Assembly (NCBI GenBank): GCA_947565425.1
Contig: CANOFW010000003.1
Location: 62,001-126,000, forward strand
Reading direction: 5' to 3'
Source: an uncultured Lachnospiraceae bacterium
GTDB taxonomy: Bacteria; Bacillota; Clostridia; Lachnospirales; Lachnospiraceae
Length of the DNA stretch: 64,000 bases
The notes under the pieces were generated by a model that was given only the letters and a program-made list of their open reading frames with translations, searched no databases and was not told where the DNA came from. The position numbers and the translations under genes were made by a program. Below are positions 24,266 to 31,978 of this stretch, in pieces; within the stretch, counting starts at the first letter, position 1, and each line of letters starts with the position of its first letter.

Positions 24266-26428
24266 ATGAAGATTATCAAGAGAAGCGGTAAAGAGACGGG
24301 GTTCGACAAAAGCAAAATCGTGGATGCAGTCGCAAAAGCGAATCAAGAGGTAGCGGAGAGCGACAGGTTGTCAGAGGCTCAGATTGACAAGATTGCGCAG
24401 CATATCACTGAAACATGCGCATCCATGGAGCGGATATACAATGTAGAAGAGATTCAAGATATGGTAGAGAATGAGATTATGGCATGCAAGGCGTATGAAG
24501 TGGCAAGGAAATATATCACTTATCGCTACAAACGTGCACTGGTGCGCAAATCTAATTCTACGGATCAGCAAATTTTGAGCTTGATCGAATGCGACAATGA
24601 GGAGATTAAACAGGAGAATTCCAATAAAAATCCGATTGTCAACAGCGTGCAGAGGGATTACATGGCGGGAGAGGTCAGCAAAGATATTACCAGGCGTTTT
24701 TTGCTGCCAGAAGATATTGTCCAGGCGCATGAAGAAGGGGAAATTCATTTCCATGATTCTGACTACTTTGCCCAGCATATGCATAACTGCTGTCTTGTAA
24801 ATTTGGAGGACATGCTTCAGAATGGCACGGTTATCAGTGAAACTATGATTGAACGCCCTAAGAGTTTCTCTACGGCGTGTAATGTGGCAACCCAGGCGAT
24901 TGCGCAGATTGCCAGCTCGCAGTATGGCGGACAGAGTATTACGCTTTCACATCTTGCACCCTTCGTAGAGGTAAGCCGGCAGAAGTTAAGGAAAATGGTA
25001 CGCCGCGAATATATGGCGGCTGGGCTTCCGCTTGTGGAAGAGAAGGTCAACGAAGTAGCGGAAATGCGTGTCAAAGAAGAGATACGCCGCGGCGTGCAGA
25101 TGATTCAGTATCAGGTGATTACGCTAATGACGACCAATGGGCAGGCGCCATTTGTGACCGTATTTATGTATCTGAATGAGGTTGAGGAAGGCAGGCTTAG
25201 AGACGACTTAGCGTTGGTAATCAAAGAGATGTTATTGCAGCGGATGCAAGGTGTGAAAAATGAGAAAGGCGTATATATAACGCCGGCATTTCCCAAGCTG
25301 ATTTATGTGCTTGAGGAGGATAATATATGTGAGGGAAGCCGTTACTGGGATTTAACGAGATTAGCGGCAAAATGTACCGCGAAACGCATGGTGCCAGATT
25401 ATATTTCTGAGAAGGTCATGAAGGAAAATAAGCAGGGCTATTGTTATCCCTGTATGGGGTGCCGTTCTTTTCTAACCGTGTATCATGACGCCGAGAACCG
25501 GCCGAAATTTTATGGCAGATTTAATCAGGGAGTTGTGACGCTTAATCTGGTAGATATTGCCTGTTCCTCCAAGGGAGACAGGGACAAATTTTGGCGTATT
25601 TTTGATGAAAGGCTGGAACTATGCAGGCGGGCGTTGATGCTTCGCCATGAGCGTTTGAAAGGAACGCCATCGGACGTGGCGCCGATTTTGTGGCAATATG
25701 GCGCGCTTGCGCGTTTGAAAAAGGGAGAAGTGATCGACGAACTTCTTTATCATGGGTATTCCACAATTTCTCTGGGCTATGCGGGGCTTTGTGAATGTAC
25801 CAGGTATATGACCGGCAAATCCCACACAGATCCGGCGGCAACGCCCTTTGCCTTGAAGGTTATGGAGCATATGAATGCGGCATGTCAGCGGTGGAGGGAA
25901 GAGACAGACATTGATTTCAGTCTGTATGGAACGCCGCTTGAGTCCACCACATATAAGTTTGCCAAATGTTTGCAGCGCAGATTTGGCGTGATTGAAGGCG
26001 TAACGGACAAGAATTATATCACGAACAGTTACCATATTCATGTGACAGAGGAAATTGACGCATTCAGTAAATTGACGTTTGAGGCGCAGTTTCAGAAACT
26101 TTCACCGGGTGGCGCGGTCAGTTATGTCGAGGTGCCAAATATGCAGGGTAATATCGACGCGGTTCTGACTGTTATGCAGCATATCTATGAGAATATTATG
26201 TATGGGGAACTGAATACCAAGAGTGATTACTGTCAGGTATGCGGTTATGAAGGCGAAATTAAGATTGTATCGGACAAGCATGGAAAACTGGTATGGGAAT
26301 GCCCTAACTGTCAGAACCAGGACGAGAGTAAAATGAACGTGGCGCGCAGGACATGCGGCTATATTGGCACGCAGTTCTGGAACCAGGGAAGGACTCAGGA
26401 AATCCAGGAGAGAGTGATGCACTTGTAG
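24266..26428 (+). CDS. nrdD: Anaerobic ribonucleoside-triphosphate reductase
   Basis: Class III ribonucleotide reductase that makes dNTPs without oxygen using a glycyl radical. It has 720 residues: an N-terminal ATP-cone (residues about 1-95; IIKRSGKETGFDKSKI), the catalytic barrel, a zinc site (CQVCGYEG and CPNC), and the radical loop RRTCGYIGTQFWNQGR near the C-terminus. ATG 24266 follows GGAGGAG; the open frame before it overlaps the ribosome binding site. It pairs with nrdG 60 bases downstream. Confidence 0.97.
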   Translation: MKIIKRSGKETGFDKSKIVDAVAKANQEVAESDRLSEAQIDKIAQHITETCASMERIYNVEEIQDMVENEIMACKAYEVARKYITYRYKRALVRKSNSTDQQILSLIECDNEEIKQENSNKNPIVNSVQRDYMAGEVSKDITRRFLLPEDIVQAHEEGEIHFHDSDYFAQHMHNCCLVNLEDMLQNGTVISETMIERPKSFSTACNVATQAIAQIASSQYGGQSITLSHLAPFVEVSRQKLRKMVRREYMAAGLPLVEEKVNEVAEMRVKEEIRRGVQMIQYQVITLMTTNGQAPFVTVFMYLNEVEEGRLRDDLALVIKEMLLQRMQGVKNEKGVYITPAFPKLIYVLEEDNICEGSRYWDLTRLAAKCTAKRMVPDYISEKVMKENKQGYCYPCMGCRSFLTVYHDAENRPKFYGRFNQGVVTLNLVDIACSSKGDRDKFWRIFDERLELCRRALMLRHERLKGTPSDVAPILWQYGALARLKKGEVIDELLYHGYSTISLGYAGLCECTRYMTGKSHTDPAATPFALKVMEHMNAACQRWREETDIDFSLYGTPLESTTYKFAKCLQRRFGVIEGVTDKNYITNSYHIHVTEEIDAFSKLTFEAQFQKLSPGGAVSYVEVPNMQGNIDAVLTVMQHIYENIMYGELNTKSDYCQVCGYEGEIKIVSDKHGKLVWECPNCQNQDESKMNVARRTCGYIGTQFWNQGRTQEIQERVMHL

Positions 26429-26488
26429 AATATGCTATTTGCAAGAGCAGATTTGATTTTAATCTAAGAAAGGGGCGATGCGTTTACT

Positions 26489-27010
26489 GTGAACTATGGG
26501 CAAATAAAAAAGACAGATATAGCGAATGGTCCGGGTGTGCGTGTTTCGCTGTTTGTGTCAGGATGCACCCATCACTGCGAGGGATGCTTTAATGCAGAGA
26601 CCTGGGATTTTAATTATGGGTGGGAATTTACCGAGGTAACGCAGGATGAGATTTTCAGGCTTTTAGAGCCCGATTTTATTGCAGGTTTGACGGTGCTTGG
26701 TGGAGAGCCGTTTGAGCCGGCAAACCAGCGTGCGCTGCTGCCGTTTCTGAAGAAGGTAAGGACGCGGTATCCGCAAAAGACGATTTGGTGCTATACAGGT
26801 TATCTCTTAGATGAGCAGCTTTGGAAGGAAAGTGCAGCGAGATGCGAGGTTACGGACGAAATGTTGTCACTTCTCGATGTTCTGGTAGATGGGGAATTTG
26901 TGCAGGAAAAGAAGGATATTTCCCTGCAATTTCGCGGTTCTAAGAATCAGCGTATTATTGATATTCCCCGAAGCCTTGCAAGGACAAAAGTATGCCTGTA
27001 TAGCTTATAA
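26489..27010 (+). CDS. nrdG: Anaerobic RNR-activating radical SAM protein
   Basis: Installs the glycyl radical on NrdD by splitting S-adenosylmethionine. It has 173 residues. The [4Fe-4S] ligands are Cys26, Cys30 and Cys33 in SGCTHHCEGCFN, and LGGEPFEPAN is the radical-SAM GGE motif. It begins at a GTG with AAGGGG about 12 bases ahead. It is cotranscribed with nrdD. Confidence 0.95.
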   Translation: MNYGQIKKTDIANGPGVRVSLFVSGCTHHCEGCFNAETWDFNYGWEFTEVTQDEIFRLLEPDFIAGLTVLGGEPFEPANQRALLPFLKKVRTRYPQKTIWCYTGYLLDEQLWKESAARCEVTDEMLSLLDVLVDGEFVQEKKDISLQFRGSKNQRIIDIPRSLARTKVCLYSL

Positions 27011-27061
27011 TGTTTCAACCGTACATACGCAAATGGCATACTGTCATGCACAGTTGTTGTG

Positions 27062-27090
27062 TTTACGAGGTATAGTTGAGCTGTTATAAT
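27062..27090 (+). promoter_or_regulatory. Sigma-A promoter upstream of gene 27182
   Basis: TTTACG (27062-27067), 17 bases, TATAAT (27085-27090), 90 bases before the ATG. The -10 is perfect and the -35 matches 4/6. Confidence 0.6.
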
Positions 27091-27181
27091 AAATTAAGAA
27101 AAGCATAAGAAAATCTTTGCAAAAGATGCATTACCTTGCCGGGGAGCAAGTGGTATTATTAGAAAAGGGAAGTATAGCAGC

Positions 27182-27607
27182 ATGGAATATCAGACAAATC
27201 ATGGGATACCAAAGTATTATAAGATTATGCTGGTATCCTTGAAACCAGACGGATGCCGGATTTTAAAAGGACCAAGAGAGGAGAAAAAGCTGGCAGAAAT
27301 TTTGAGAGATGACTATCATATCGGCAGATATGAAAAGATGATTCAGCTTGTAGTGCGTGAGATGGTGGAAGAGAATGACAGGGAGCGTATCTCCCAGTTG
27401 CTTTCACCGCAGAATCTACAGGAAAGATTTTGCAATGGGGAGACAAAAGTGACATGTTCTTATAGGCGGAAAGTCGATGGAAATATGCAGCCAGTATCGG
27501 TAACAGTATTTCCCAGAAGCTTTGGAGAACAGGGGGAGCTGGAAGAATTTATGCTCTATGTCAGAGCGTGTCAGAAGTCCTGGGAAGACGGCAATCGAAC
27601 TGATTAA
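27182..27607 (+). CDS. Unknown 141-residue protein, possibly PAS-like
   Basis: Cytosolic, acidic, with no signal or membrane segment. The second half (TKVTCSYRRKVDGNMQPVSV, then a closing MLYVRACQKSWED) resembles the strand pattern of sensory PAS domains in clostridial signalling proteins, where a 'R...DG...W/V' strand pair precedes a linker helix. This is an impression, not a match. It precedes the L,D-transpeptidase gene by 51 bases and may share its promoter. Confidence 0.6.
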   Translation: MEYQTNHGIPKYYKIMLVSLKPDGCRILKGPREEKKLAEILRDDYHIGRYEKMIQLVVREMVEENDRERISQLLSPQNLQERFCNGETKVTCSYRRKVDGNMQPVSVTVFPRSFGEQGELEEFMLYVRACQKSWEDGNRTD

Positions 27608-27658
27608 AATGACCGCAGAATTATTGAGGGAAACATTATCAGGAATTGAGGGATGCAT

Positions 27659-29146
27659 ATGGGAAGACGAGGACGCAGAAGAAAACAGAAACAAAAAGTC
27701 ATCATTGTGAGCGTTGCCTTGGCGGTGACATTGCTGATAGGATTGTATTTTGCAATTTCTCTCTACTTCAGCAGCCATTTTTTCCTTCGTACCAAGATTA
27801 ACGGCTGGCGAGTGGGTGGTATGGATCTTTCAGCAGCGGAGGAAAAAGTCGGTGACGGCGTGGAAGATTATCTTTTGACGGTATTTGACCGGGACGGTGG
27901 AAAGCATCATGTGTATGGGACAGACATTGAATGTTCGTATGTGCCGGACGGTTCCGTGGAGAAATTGCTTAACGCACAGAATCCGGTTCAATGGGTGGGG
28001 GCAATGATAGCTCCGCGCAACGGCGAAGTTCCTATTACCATGGAATATAAGGAAGAGCTGATTTCCCAGGCGGTGAAAAGCATGGATTGTTTTCAGGAAG
28101 AAAACATTACGGAGCCGGAAAGCGCACGCATTGAGCTTGGGGAAGATGGTTACTATATAGAAAAAGAAACGCTGGGCAGCCGCATGGACTTTGAGCGCGT
28201 ACTTGCAAAGGTAAAGCAGGCGGTATCGGCCGGAGAGACGTCTGTGCAGCTTACAGATGAAGATTATGTGAGTCCAGAGTACACCAGCGAGAGTAAAGAA
28301 ATTGTGGAAACGATGGAGCGCATTGAGAAATACGAGAATGCGACTATCAATTATGAAATCAAAGATTCTGAGGAACAATTGAGTAAAGAGCAGATTCGCG
28401 ATTTTTTGACAGTAGACGGTTTTAACGTTTCCTTGAAAGAGGACAAGATTACCGATTATGTACAAATGCTTGCCAGCAAGTATAACACATACGCAGATGT
28501 ACGCCAGTTCCGAACCTCATCCAACGATACGATTGAGATTGGTGGCGGCGATTACGGCTGGATTGTAAATAAGCCGGGAGAGGCAGAACAGTTGAAAGCA
28601 GATTTAGAAGCCGGTAAACCGGTAAGCCGTGAGCCTGTTTATTCTCAGCGCGCATATGTGGAAGGCAAGGATGACATTGGCAATACATATGTTGAGATTG
28701 ACTATACGAAGCAGCATATGTGGTATTATAAGGATGGCGAATTAGTTGTCGAGAGCGATGTAGTTACAGGAAACATTAACAGGAATAACGGTTCGCCGGA
28801 CGGTGTGTTTAAGATTGTATACAAAGACAGCCCGGCAGTATTGAAGGGCGAGGATTACGAGTCGGATGTCACTTATTTCATGCCGTTTGCTTACAATGTA
28901 GGCATTCATGATGCTTCCTGGCGCGGTGGCAAGTTTGGCGGAGAAATCTACAAGAGCAGCGGTTCTCATGGCTGTATCAACGCGCCGCTTGAGGTGGCGG
29001 ATACCATTTATAAGAATATCGAAGTAGGGACGCCGGTAATTGCCTACTATCGGGAAGAGGTAGAATTGACAGCGGAGAATGCCAAGATTTCCAATGCCTA
29101 CTCTTATAAGGACCCGGAGAAAAAGGATGAAAATGAGCAGAATTAA
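27659..29146 (+). CDS. L,D-transpeptidase (YkuD) with membrane anchor
   Basis: Cross-links peptidoglycan through 3-3 bridges or anchors proteins to it. It has 495 residues: a basic N-terminus, one membrane helix (about 14-37; IIVSVALAVTLLIGLYFAIS), an extracellular region resembling PG_binding_4 (about 60-300), and a C-terminal YkuD domain (about 345-470). The catalytic motif SSGSHGCINAP has His437 and Cys439. ATG 27659 is six bases after GAGGG; the ATG at 27653 touches it and is less likely. Confidence 0.92.
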   Translation: MGRRGRRRKQKQKVIIVSVALAVTLLIGLYFAISLYFSSHFFLRTKINGWRVGGMDLSAAEEKVGDGVEDYLLTVFDRDGGKHHVYGTDIECSYVPDGSVEKLLNAQNPVQWVGAMIAPRNGEVPITMEYKEELISQAVKSMDCFQEENITEPESARIELGEDGYYIEKETLGSRMDFERVLAKVKQAVSAGETSVQLTDEDYVSPEYTSESKEIVETMERIEKYENATINYEIKDSEEQLSKEQIRDFLTVDGFNVSLKEDKITDYVQMLASKYNTYADVRQFRTSSNDTIEIGGGDYGWIVNKPGEAEQLKADLEAGKPVSREPVYSQRAYVEGKDDIGNTYVEIDYTKQHMWYYKDGELVVESDVVTGNINRNNGSPDGVFKIVYKDSPAVLKGEDYESDVTYFMPFAYNVGIHDASWRGGKFGGEIYKSSGSHGCINAPLEVADTIYKNIEVGTPVIAYYREEVELTAENAKISNAYSYKDPEKKDENEQN

Positions 29147-29180
29147 ACGGGAAGCAAATTGAAAATAGCGTAAGGAATGC

Positions 29181-29211
29181 AGATGGGAAGCCGTTATGTG
29201 GCTTCCCATCT
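29181..29211. terminator. Hairpin between convergent genes
   Basis: AGATGGGAAGCC (29181-29192) pairs with GGCTTCCCATCT (29200-29211), 12 bp. The stop codon of the minus-strand methyltransferase lies in the loop. There is no T-tract on either side, so termination strength is doubtful. Confidence 0.45.
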
Positions 29212-30054
29212 TCCACTTGCACCGCAAGGCAGGACTAAATGGCTGGAAGTGACTGGAAGGCCAATTTCCTGAGCGTCAATATGTCCTGGGAACTTATGCA
29301 GCGCAGTGCCAAGCATATAGGCGAGTACTGCCGGTTGCAAACCGGTTGTGTAAGAGTTAATCAGGAAAAACAGCGGTTTATCGGATAAAAGCTGTGTGCA
29401 AAGCTTTACCAGTGGATAGATGGCGTCTTCAATTTTCCAGATTTCTCCTTTGGGGCCCCTGCCGTAAGAAGGCGGGTCCATAATGATCGCGTCATAATGG
29501 TTGCCGCGGCGAATTTCCCGCTCTGTAAACTTCACGCAGTCGTCTACAATCCAACGAATCGGCGCATCGCCAAGGTTGGAGGAGACGGCGTTTTCTTTTG
29601 CCCAAGTTACCATGCCTTTGGACGCGTCTACATGGGTGACACTTGCACCTGCCGCTGCCGCAGCGAGCGTTGCGCCGCCAGTGTAGGCGAAGAGGTTCAG
29701 TACCTTGATGGGGCGGCGTGCCTGCCGAATTTTATCGCCAAACCAGTTCCAATTTACCGCCTGTTCGGGGAATAATCCCGTGTGCTTGAAACTGAAAGGC
29801 TTGAGGTGGAAGGTCAGGCTGTCGTAATGGACGTCCCATTGTGAGGGGAGGTTAAAAAATTCCCACTCACCGCCTCCTTTGCTGCTTCTGTGGTAGTGAC
29901 CGTTCTTTTTCTTCCATCCCGCGTGTGCCCTGGGGGTATCCCAGATTACCTGCGGGTCCGGCCTTACCAGAATATAATCTGCCCAGCGTTCCAGCTTTTC
30001 GCCCTCTGAGCAGTCGAGTACTTCATAATCTTTCCATTTATCTGCAATCCACAT
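29194..30054 (-). CDS. Class I SAM methyltransferase, RlmI/RlmK-like
   Basis: 286 residues. SAM-binding motif I is KVLNLFAYTGGATLAAAAAG, the acidic loop is HVDASKGMVTWAKENA, and the catalytic MDPPSYGRGPKGEIW resembles the DPPxF of rRNA (cytosine-C5)/RlmI-type enzymes. It lacks the N-terminal PUA domain of RlmI. An rRNA target is likely but unproven. ATG 30054 is preferred, with AAGGAGGA 12 bases ahead. Confidence 0.8.
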   Translation of the reverse strand: MWIADKWKDYEVLDCSEGEKLERWADYILVRPDPQVIWDTPRAHAGWKKKNGHYHRSSKGGGEWEFFNLPSQWDVHYDSLTFHLKPFSFKHTGLFPEQAVNWNWFGDKIRQARRPIKVLNLFAYTGGATLAAAAAGASVTHVDASKGMVTWAKENAVSSNLGDAPIRWIVDDCVKFTEREIRRGNHYDAIIMDPPSYGRGPKGEIWKIEDAIYPLVKLCTQLLSDKPLFFLINSYTTGLQPAVLAYMLGTALHKFPGHIDAQEIGLPVTSSHLVLPCGASGRWEAT

Positions 30055-30098
30055 AGTTATGTGTTTCCTCCTTGTTTCGATTGTATCATATATGTATC

Positions 30099-30127
30099 TT
30101 GCAATCAACGCGGAAATTCCGTATAAT
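30099..30127 (+). promoter_or_regulatory. Sigma-A promoter of lgt
   Basis: TTGCAA (30099-30104), 17 bases, TATAAT (30122-30127), 37 bases before the lgt ATG. Confidence 0.75.
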
Positions 30128-30163
30128 CGTAGACAGATTAGGAAGAAAAGCGAGGAACAAAAT

Positions 30164-30955
30164 ATGATTAATACGATACAATTAGGCCCGCTGACACTGC
30201 ACGTTTACGGCATTATGACAGCGCTTGGCTATTTGAGTGCATTTATTATCAGTGAAATAAGGGCCAAAAAGAAAGGGCTGGATACGGACATCCTATATGG
30301 TATTTTCTGGTGTGCCGTGCTTGGCGGTTCGCTTGGCAGTAAACTTCTTTATTATCTTGTGAGTATACCGGATATCATAAAAAACCCATCTATTTTATGG
30401 GATTTCCAAAATGGCTGGGTGGTTTACGGAGGAATCATCGGAGGCGTGCTGACGAGTTTTGTTTACTGTCGTCTGAAAAAGGCAGATTTTATCAGCTATT
30501 TGGATTTGGTGCTTCCGGCAGTGGCATTTGCGCAGGGGTGTGGAAGAATTGGTTGTTTCTTCGCCGGATGCTGTTACGGCAGGGAAACAGATTTCCCATT
30601 GCACATTGAGTATTGGCAGTCGGAGTACGCGCCCAATGGCGTGAAGCTGATTCCGACGCAGATTTATTCCGGTATCGGAGACTTTGCCATTGCTTTTGTG
30701 TTGATGGCGTATGCAAAGCGCGCGCCGAAAAAGGGCAAGGTTGCCGCCGGGTACTGCATCCTTTACAGTATTGGAAGGTTTGTGATTGAAATGTTGCGCA
30801 ATGATTACCGGGGGGCCATTGGATTCCTCTCTACGTCGCAGATTATCTCCATTTTCATTCTGATATTGGGGGTGGTGATGTATGTCCGCGCTCAAAAAGC
30901 CGGAGAACAGACTACGGTACAAGAGGACGTGGAATCTGAGGAGGAAGGACATTGA
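30164..30955 (+). CDS. lgt: Prolipoprotein diacylglyceryl transferase
   Basis: Transfers diacylglycerol from phosphatidylglycerol to the lipobox cysteine of prolipoproteins. It has 263 residues and seven membrane helices. GWVVYGGIIGGV, the signature GRIGCFFAGCCYGR and PTQIYSGIGDF are conserved. ATG 30164 follows GCGAGGAA; upstream in-frame codons overlap the promoter and are rejected. Confidence 0.96.
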   Translation: MINTIQLGPLTLHVYGIMTALGYLSAFIISEIRAKKKGLDTDILYGIFWCAVLGGSLGSKLLYYLVSIPDIIKNPSILWDFQNGWVVYGGIIGGVLTSFVYCRLKKADFISYLDLVLPAVAFAQGCGRIGCFFAGCCYGRETDFPLHIEYWQSEYAPNGVKLIPTQIYSGIGDFAIAFVLMAYAKRAPKKGKVAAGYCILYSIGRFVIEMLRNDYRGAIGFLSTSQIISIFILILGVVMYVRAQKAGEQTTVQEDVESEEEGH

Positions 30956-30974
30956 TTCTTAAATAATTAGGAAA

Positions 30975-30998
30975 TAAATTTTGTTTCTATGCCGATAT
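30975..30998 (+). promoter_or_regulatory. Candidate sigma-28 promoter of gene 31032
   Basis: A perfect -10 GCCGATAT at 30991-30998, 33 bases before the ATG. The -35 is imperfect: TAAA lies at 30975-30978 with only 12 bases between, while the 15-base position reads AAAT. It is still the only promoter-like element in the gap. Confidence 0.5.
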
Positions 30999-31031
30999 AA
31001 CTATAAGAAAGATAATCAGGAGGGATAGAAG

Positions 31032-31679
31032 ATGAATGCAGGAATGGACGCGAAGGTTACGGTGGGAAAGGTTACCGTAGATGTCGGACAGGTCATCCGC
31101 AACGTGACTGGTGTGGAGACGGATAAAGAGAAAAAATCATTTTTACAGAGAATTTTAGAGCCGGAAGAAGTAGACGATAGCAGTAGCGAAGTGAAAAAAG
31201 CAGAAAAGATTGCCCGCAAAATTGCCAGGGGGGAGTCTGTTACGCCGCAGGAGAAGGCGTTGCTGATGCGTGTAGACCCGAAACTGGCACAGATGGCAGA
31301 ACTTGCCCATGAACAGGGCGAGCGGATAAAACATGCTTTGCAGCAGGCGTCTTCTAAGACAGAGCAGCAGAATATTATTCAGCAGGCATACCAGATGGTG
31401 ACCCAGGTGAGCAAGAAGAATCCACAGTTTGGCGAGCTTCTTGGGGAGGCTGTGAAAGCTGCCGTACAGGACAGCCGCAAGAAGGGAGTGCTCAAAGAGG
31501 ATGAACCTCTTGAGATTTGCGACGAGGATGCGAAGAATAATGCAAAGGCATCGTCGGATGAGGATTCCGCTAAAGCAAGCCTGGTAGGGGAGAAATTGTC
31601 TGGACAGGAGCAGCAGCAAGCGCTGTTGGAACAATTCTTTCCAGAGGAGTGGGCGTCTATGATGGATTGCAGGGGGTAA
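31032..31679 (+). CDS. Unknown protein under a flagellar-type promoter
   Basis: 215 residues, helical and charged, with no signal peptide. The N-terminal 30 residues are strand-like (AKVTVGKVTVDVGQVIRNVT). A central helical region (SVTPQEKALLMRVDPKLAQM, AQEQGERIK-like) and a Ser/Asp/Lys-rich C-terminus follow. No known family is recognised. A GCCGATAT element upstream and AGGAGGGAT before the ATG suggest expression with the motility genes. Confidence 0.7.
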   Translation: MNAGMDAKVTVGKVTVDVGQVIRNVTGVETDKEKKSFLQRILEPEEVDDSSSEVKKAEKIARKIARGESVTPQEKALLMRVDPKLAQMAELAHEQGERIKHALQQASSKTEQQNIIQQAYQMVTQVSKKNPQFGELLGEAVKAAVQDSRKKGVLKEDEPLEICDEDAKNNAKASSDEDSAKASLVGEKLSGQEQQQALLEQFFPEEWASMMDCRG

Positions 31680-31719
31680 CAATAGGTTTGCTTTTTCCAT
31701 GCAAGCAGGCAAGAAATAA

Positions 31720-31748
31720 TTGTATTGCTTTTTGATTTGTGCTATACT
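31720..31748 (+). promoter_or_regulatory. Sigma-A promoter of the surface-protein operon
   Basis: TTGTAT (31720-31725), 17 bases, TATACT (31743-31748). This would give a leader of about 220 bases. A possible second, sigma-28-like -10 (GCCGAAAA, 31823-31830) lies inside the leader. Confidence 0.6.
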
Positions 31749-31754
31749 CTAATG

Positions 31755-31978
31755 GAAAATACATGATATTCATGTTAAATATAGGAAATATAGGTTAAGA
31801 TATAATTTTTTTCTGGTGTTAAGCCGAAAAAATATTAATAATGAGTAGTATCTTAATCATCCTAATGTATAACTGTTTAGAACCGTGCAGGCGTCAGCCG
31901 GGATAATTAAGCGCCGTTTTGAATAGTTATTGATATAGAAAGCTTACAGGATAAAGACAAGAGCAGGAGGGAAAAACT
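31755..31978 (+). other. Long 5' leader of the giant surface protein
   Basis: No gene. Nested arms ATAACT (31868-31873)/AGTTAT (31925-31930), AAC/GTT and GGCG/CGCC enclose a 60-base domain ending 50 bases before the ATG, suggesting a structured leader RNA. It does not match any riboswitch consensus I recognise. Confidence 0.4.

Noticed and set aside
31823-31960. Cyclic-di-GMP riboswitch before the giant gene
   Set aside because: The conserved core sequences of class I and class II could not be found; kept only as an unnamed structured leader.
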